Assembly: GCA_025330725.1 (NCBI GenBank)
Contig: JAIWND010000058.1
Span: 38,120 to 102,119 of the forward strand
From: Chlamydoabsidia padenii
Lineage: Eukaryota > Mucoromycota > Mucoromycetes > Mucorales > Cunninghamellaceae
DNA: 64,000 nucleotides
Direction of reading: 5' to 3'
A program made the translations under genes and the position numbers. Of this stretch, positions 60,393 to 64,000 are shown piece after piece. Each line of letters begins with the position of its first letter. Within the stretch, counting starts at the first letter, position 1. The notes below the pieces were generated by a model, which saw only the letters and a program-made list of their open reading frames with translations, had not been told where the DNA came from and made no database searches.

Positions 60393-62720
60393 TTGACGTT
60401 CTTTTAGTGAGTTCCAGGTGCTCACAAACAACCGTTCCCATTTAGATGGATCCCTGCGAAAAACTATTCTATGATTATATGAATCGACCAGTTGTTCAGT
60501 GTTTGGCCAAGATTATATATGCCAAAAAGTCTTGTCGGGGTCAGCTGTAGCAATAAAGATGATTCCGTTTGAGGACACGCCAATGAGCTTCGATTAGCAT
60601 TGTTGACTTTGCTGTGGGAATCCCAGGAGTGGTACAACGAGCCCATAAAACCCATTGACGTTCCGTGTACCATTGTCTCCACAAGTACGCCCAAGCATCT
60701 GGCAACGATCTACGCACGCAATACTCATACATTTCCCGGGCACAAGCTTGGTGGATTTGATCGGGGGTTAAAAACGACGTACCTGAAAAAATGTACAAAT
60801 TTCCCTTTTAGGTAATGACATGCATAAAATGGTTTATAACTTTATCTTACCTCGAGGAATTCGTTGATGGTAGCAATAGTGCTTTTCCATCATTTCAGAA
60901 ATAGCTTTTATGTCCTCTTCAGGGCACCTTGCTTGTCTGGTAATTTGTGATCTGTTATTGACCGTTGGGAGGAAAGTGGGACTGACAAAATTAAATTCCC
61001 CCATAACATCATCAATGTCAACTTCATAGATTGGACCAAGACTTCCTTTGGCTTTCTTTAAAGCAAGTCTAACAGCCCTTTTCAGATGCCACAAGCAGAG
61101 CCGCAGGATATTATCATCCCATGTTTGTTTTATTGCGTTGATTTCGGGCGAATCTTTATCACAAAACATATAATACGGTGACAGCCCGCAATCACGGAGA
61201 GCCAGGAAATAGCAGCATAGTGCCGCCACTTTGCATGCTTCAGCCACTTCTGATCCACGTTTTTTTTTAAATAAAGAAAAGTATGCTACAGGGTACCCGC
61301 AGCCATTGATGTTCGCTATCACGCCAAACAATTCGCTCTCGAGACGGTTTGTCTTGTAGGTAGAATCTACGAAATATTCAACAACCTGGTCAGATCCAAC
61401 ACACAAATCAAAAAACATTGTGGTGAACCCCAACCCCGCCAATGATCATTATCTTCCCAGCACAACTAATACAACCAAACAAAGACAAGACAAATATTGT
61501 TAAAACAGGGTTATATTATATTTCACACACACTCAACCAATCTACACAATCTACACTAAATCTAATACTAGTTCGCCAAGTAATCGGAAGAGTAGTTGTC
61601 ATTGTTGTCATTGTTCACCAGAGTCATGATTCGCTTAAGTTTAGTAATAATAATAAAAAAAAGCCAATACACATACTGTTTAAACCATGCAATCACCCAA
61701 ATTACTTTTCCGTTTACCCAGACCTTTTTTCCCACAAATCCCCTTTTTCTTTCTTTTTATTTTTCTTACCTCCCGGAAGCCAGCGTCCCGGTATTCGCGC
61801 ACCAAGATTCTTGACGACACCATCTGGTCATCAGCACGCCTATAAAGGTGAAAAAGCGCCTGACTCTTCCAATAATACATCTGTGCGCGGGTGATGTTGT
61901 ACCCGAATTGTCGTTGCACCTGAGCGAATAGATCCCCAGAGGTCAATTGGTGGGCATGGGTAGTGTTGAATTCCCGGACTTCAATGGGCATGCTTAGATG
62001 TTCGTCTTCACTATAGAATTCGTGCTGTTCCTGGTGCTTGACGGTGAGAGTTATCCACCTTTGTTGTCAATAGATCTCACCGGAAAGTTCACCACCACAA
62101 TCGTAGGTTGTCATACGCCGGCCCAACCTTACCAATTCGTTTGATGGACGTTGGTTATTAGCATCTGTCTGCTGAGCACACAGTCCAACAAATGCCACCG
62201 AGTGTCGCTTCTTTGGATTGGTGATGTTTTTTTTTGGTGTATCGGAATCCTCCAGCGTGCTCCACCGCCAGGTAGATGGCGTCAATAAGCTGCTCATCCG
62301 TATTGTCGATATGATCGTCATCGATAAATAAATGGCCATCAAAAATAATATCGGTATCTAGGGAAGGAGAGTCATCGAAGCTGTCGGCAAGTTGTTCAAT
62401 AGGAATCAATTCACCAAAATTAGGACACACAGGTACTAATTTATCACGATTACGACAATTCAAGCACGTTTTATAATCAACTCGTCGACCAGCAAAACAA
62501 AGCAACTGGGCATGACTTTCGACATCTACTATAGTACCGTTCCAGATCGTTTCCGAAGTCGTCGTTGTTTTCCGAGTGTGAAGAAGGAGAGGATGTAACT
62601 GATAGAGACATTTCAAAAGTTGATTATTAAAAAGAAAAAAAAAAAAAAAGAAAGAAAAAAAAAACCAAGCCTTAGCGGATTTAGCCGGATAAAATGTTGA
62701 AAACCCGCGGGATTCAAGCT
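60390..62720 (-). pseudogene. Second MULE-type transposase relic, diverged from the first
   Basis: Blocks appear in the same order as in the element at 19.2-22.9 kb: a Cys motif (VDYKTCLNCRNRDK, about 62440-62485), a DNA-binding block (YNITRAQMYYWK, 61860), then VDSTYKTNR (61345), MFCDKDSPEINAI (61145), CLWHLKRAVR (61085), EAHWRVLKRN (60560) and RRDPSKWERLFV (about 60440-60465). All three catalytic acidic residues are kept, but a Lys/Ser stretch, frameshifts near 62160 and 61680, and a stop after NHLYCYS break it. The SWIM finger and terminal repeats are missing or not recognisable. Only about a third of aligned residues match the first copy by eye, so these are separate families. Confidence 0.8.
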
Positions 62721-62732
62721 TTTCTTTTCTTT

Positions 62733-63326
62733 TCATCTTCCATCTCCACTAACCAGCGACCAATGATCATCACGAACGGCATCACCACTATCAACTAAAG
62801 TAATCAAAGGGAACGAAGCGAATCGACAAGCTGGTACTACAATTGCTAAAATGTGATAAACGTTTTTTGATCCAGTTGGTGCAACTTGAAGGTAAGAACC
62901 CTCCCCTTCTTTTTTTTTTTTTTCTTTTTTACTGACTGTTTTATTTCTGTTTAATAGGTATAGGTTTACGGCTCGCTCAATCTTACAGGCGACAACGGAG
63001 GGTAAGAGGGACATTAACATATTCATGCGATACACTCAACACAGAGACAACTAATGTAGCCATGTTAGCAAGTGGGGGGTCTACTCTCTGCAACAATATC
63101 ATCAAAAGGTAATTGAATAGGGTGGAACAGGACAGGATATCGTGCCTTGAAGCAAAAAAGTAGACATCGACCATCCTTCTTCATTTACGACATTGACTCT
63201 TTGATCCGGCCTGCGTTTGTGCTGCCGCAATTTGAAGCGATGCTACCAAACAATACATACAGACACTACCCAGTGAATCATGGTGCCACCTCCGACACTA
63301 GGAAGAACAGTGAGCACATAACCTAA
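62733..63326 (+). pseudogene. Unrecognised coding remnants
   Basis: Two stretches look once-coding on the + strand. A GT-AG intron-like pair at 62892-62957 is followed by GLRLAQSYRRQRR, and 63155-63326 is open and reads FIYDIDSLIRPAFVLPQFEA and YRHYPVNHGATSD before a TAA. The stretch between them has stops in all frames. The minus strand at 62733-62890 is also open (RDDHWSLVSGDG). I cannot assign a family or be sure of the strand. Confidence 0.3.
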
Positions 63327-64000
63327 TTGAGACCAATGAATAGTAGTATATTATACCCATAGTTTTATATCATATTAATAAAATCAAACACTTTTAACTA
63401 AAAACCCTATTACTTATGATCGCCAAGGAATCTTCCCAATGATCGAATTGCACATTTAGACAAGATGGAGGTTGCATTACTATACCAACAGAAGAAGGAA
63501 TGAGGGCTGATGCAATTGTCTCGGTCGTGTAAATGACAAATCAATAAAAGGAAGGTAAAGGTGAATAGTGGCAGGAAAACATAGAACACGGTACAATAAA
63601 TAAGAGGAGATCGAAAAACGTTAAACAAGCCCTCTACCATGGTTTTCAGTAGTGTAGATAATCTTACACACCAGAAAAGCTAACATTAAACCCGCTACAC
63701 TGGTCATAGAGTGAGTAAAGTAAAAGCTTTTATTATAATGATAAGAGTAATTAAAACAAAGATTGGTATATTATTTAATGTGATTATTATACAGTAGGAA
63801 GGTATCAATGACAACAATGGATCATAGTCGAAGGTTGTTACATGAATTAGTCGTCAAGAGAATAGTTACTGAAGGATGTTGACAAGGTTGCTGTTGAAGA
63901 AGCCTATTGTTAAGTGATAAAAAGTAAAAAGGTCAAGGAGCAGAAGTTACTAATTGGATTACCCCGTTGATTAATATACAATATACAATATCAGGGTCAG
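63327..64000. other. Right-end spacer with no recognisable feature
   Basis: 674 bp of AT-rich sequence with no open frame, repeat or RNA that I can support. Confidence 0.6.

Overview
The window is nuclear DNA of a filamentous fungus, most likely an early-diverging one (Mucoromycota, order Mucorales; genus not determined). The signs are short, very frequent GT-AG introns, many introns filled with long poly(A)/poly(T) runs, AT-rich spacers, and a fungal gene set: a mitochondrial homoisocitrate dehydrogenase of the alpha-aminoadipate lysine route, an ECM33-type GPI wall protein, an APSES regulator, a PPS1 phosphatase and an Osh3-type lipid-transfer protein. I had no database access; family names come from recognising motifs and overall sequence.

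Left part (1-44 kb) is gene-dense. In order: VPS13 (+, 5' end outside the window); a cytochrome b5/acyl-CoA dehydrogenase fusion (-); an Osh3-like GOLD-PH-FFAT-ORD protein (+); a 3.6-kb Mutator-like transposon with long terminal inverted repeats and an 8-bp target duplication; an HSPA12-type Hsp70 (-); a PPS1-type dual-specificity phosphatase (-); proteasome subunit alpha-4 (+); a small FoP/CHTOP-type mRNA-export adaptor (-); a ZNFX1-type SF1 helicase with NF-X1 and RZ zinc fingers (-); a CCDC174-like nuclear protein (+); TAF4 (-); an APSES/KilA-N transcription factor (+); an ECM33-like wall protein (-).

Right part (44-64 kb) is dominated by transposon remains with four recognisable genes or gene groups between them. 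It holds a ~760-bp inverted-repeat element, a decayed gene with a possible PD-(D/E)XK nuclease core, an IS630/Tc1-type (DDE_3) relic, an intact LYS12 gene, a non-LTR retrotransposon relic, a Tc1/mariner element with recognisable ends, a second decayed lineage-type gene, an OCA6-like (pseudo)phosphatase, a UBC1-like E2 enzyme, a second DDE_3 relic and a second, diverged Mutator-like transposase relic. The last ~670 bp hold nothing I can identify.

The cellular genes are housekeeping and are not a functional cluster. The points most worth a second look are: an 8-nt micro-exon in LYS12 and a 15-nt micro-exon that carries the catalytic cysteine of the E2; a T26A34 palindrome directly abutting a splice acceptor in the APSES gene; a D-to-N change at the first catalytic position of an otherwise well-preserved Mutator-like element; the possible nuclease gene beside the inverted-repeat element; and two phosphatase-fold proteins (PPS1 first domain, OCA6) lacking the active-site arginine.
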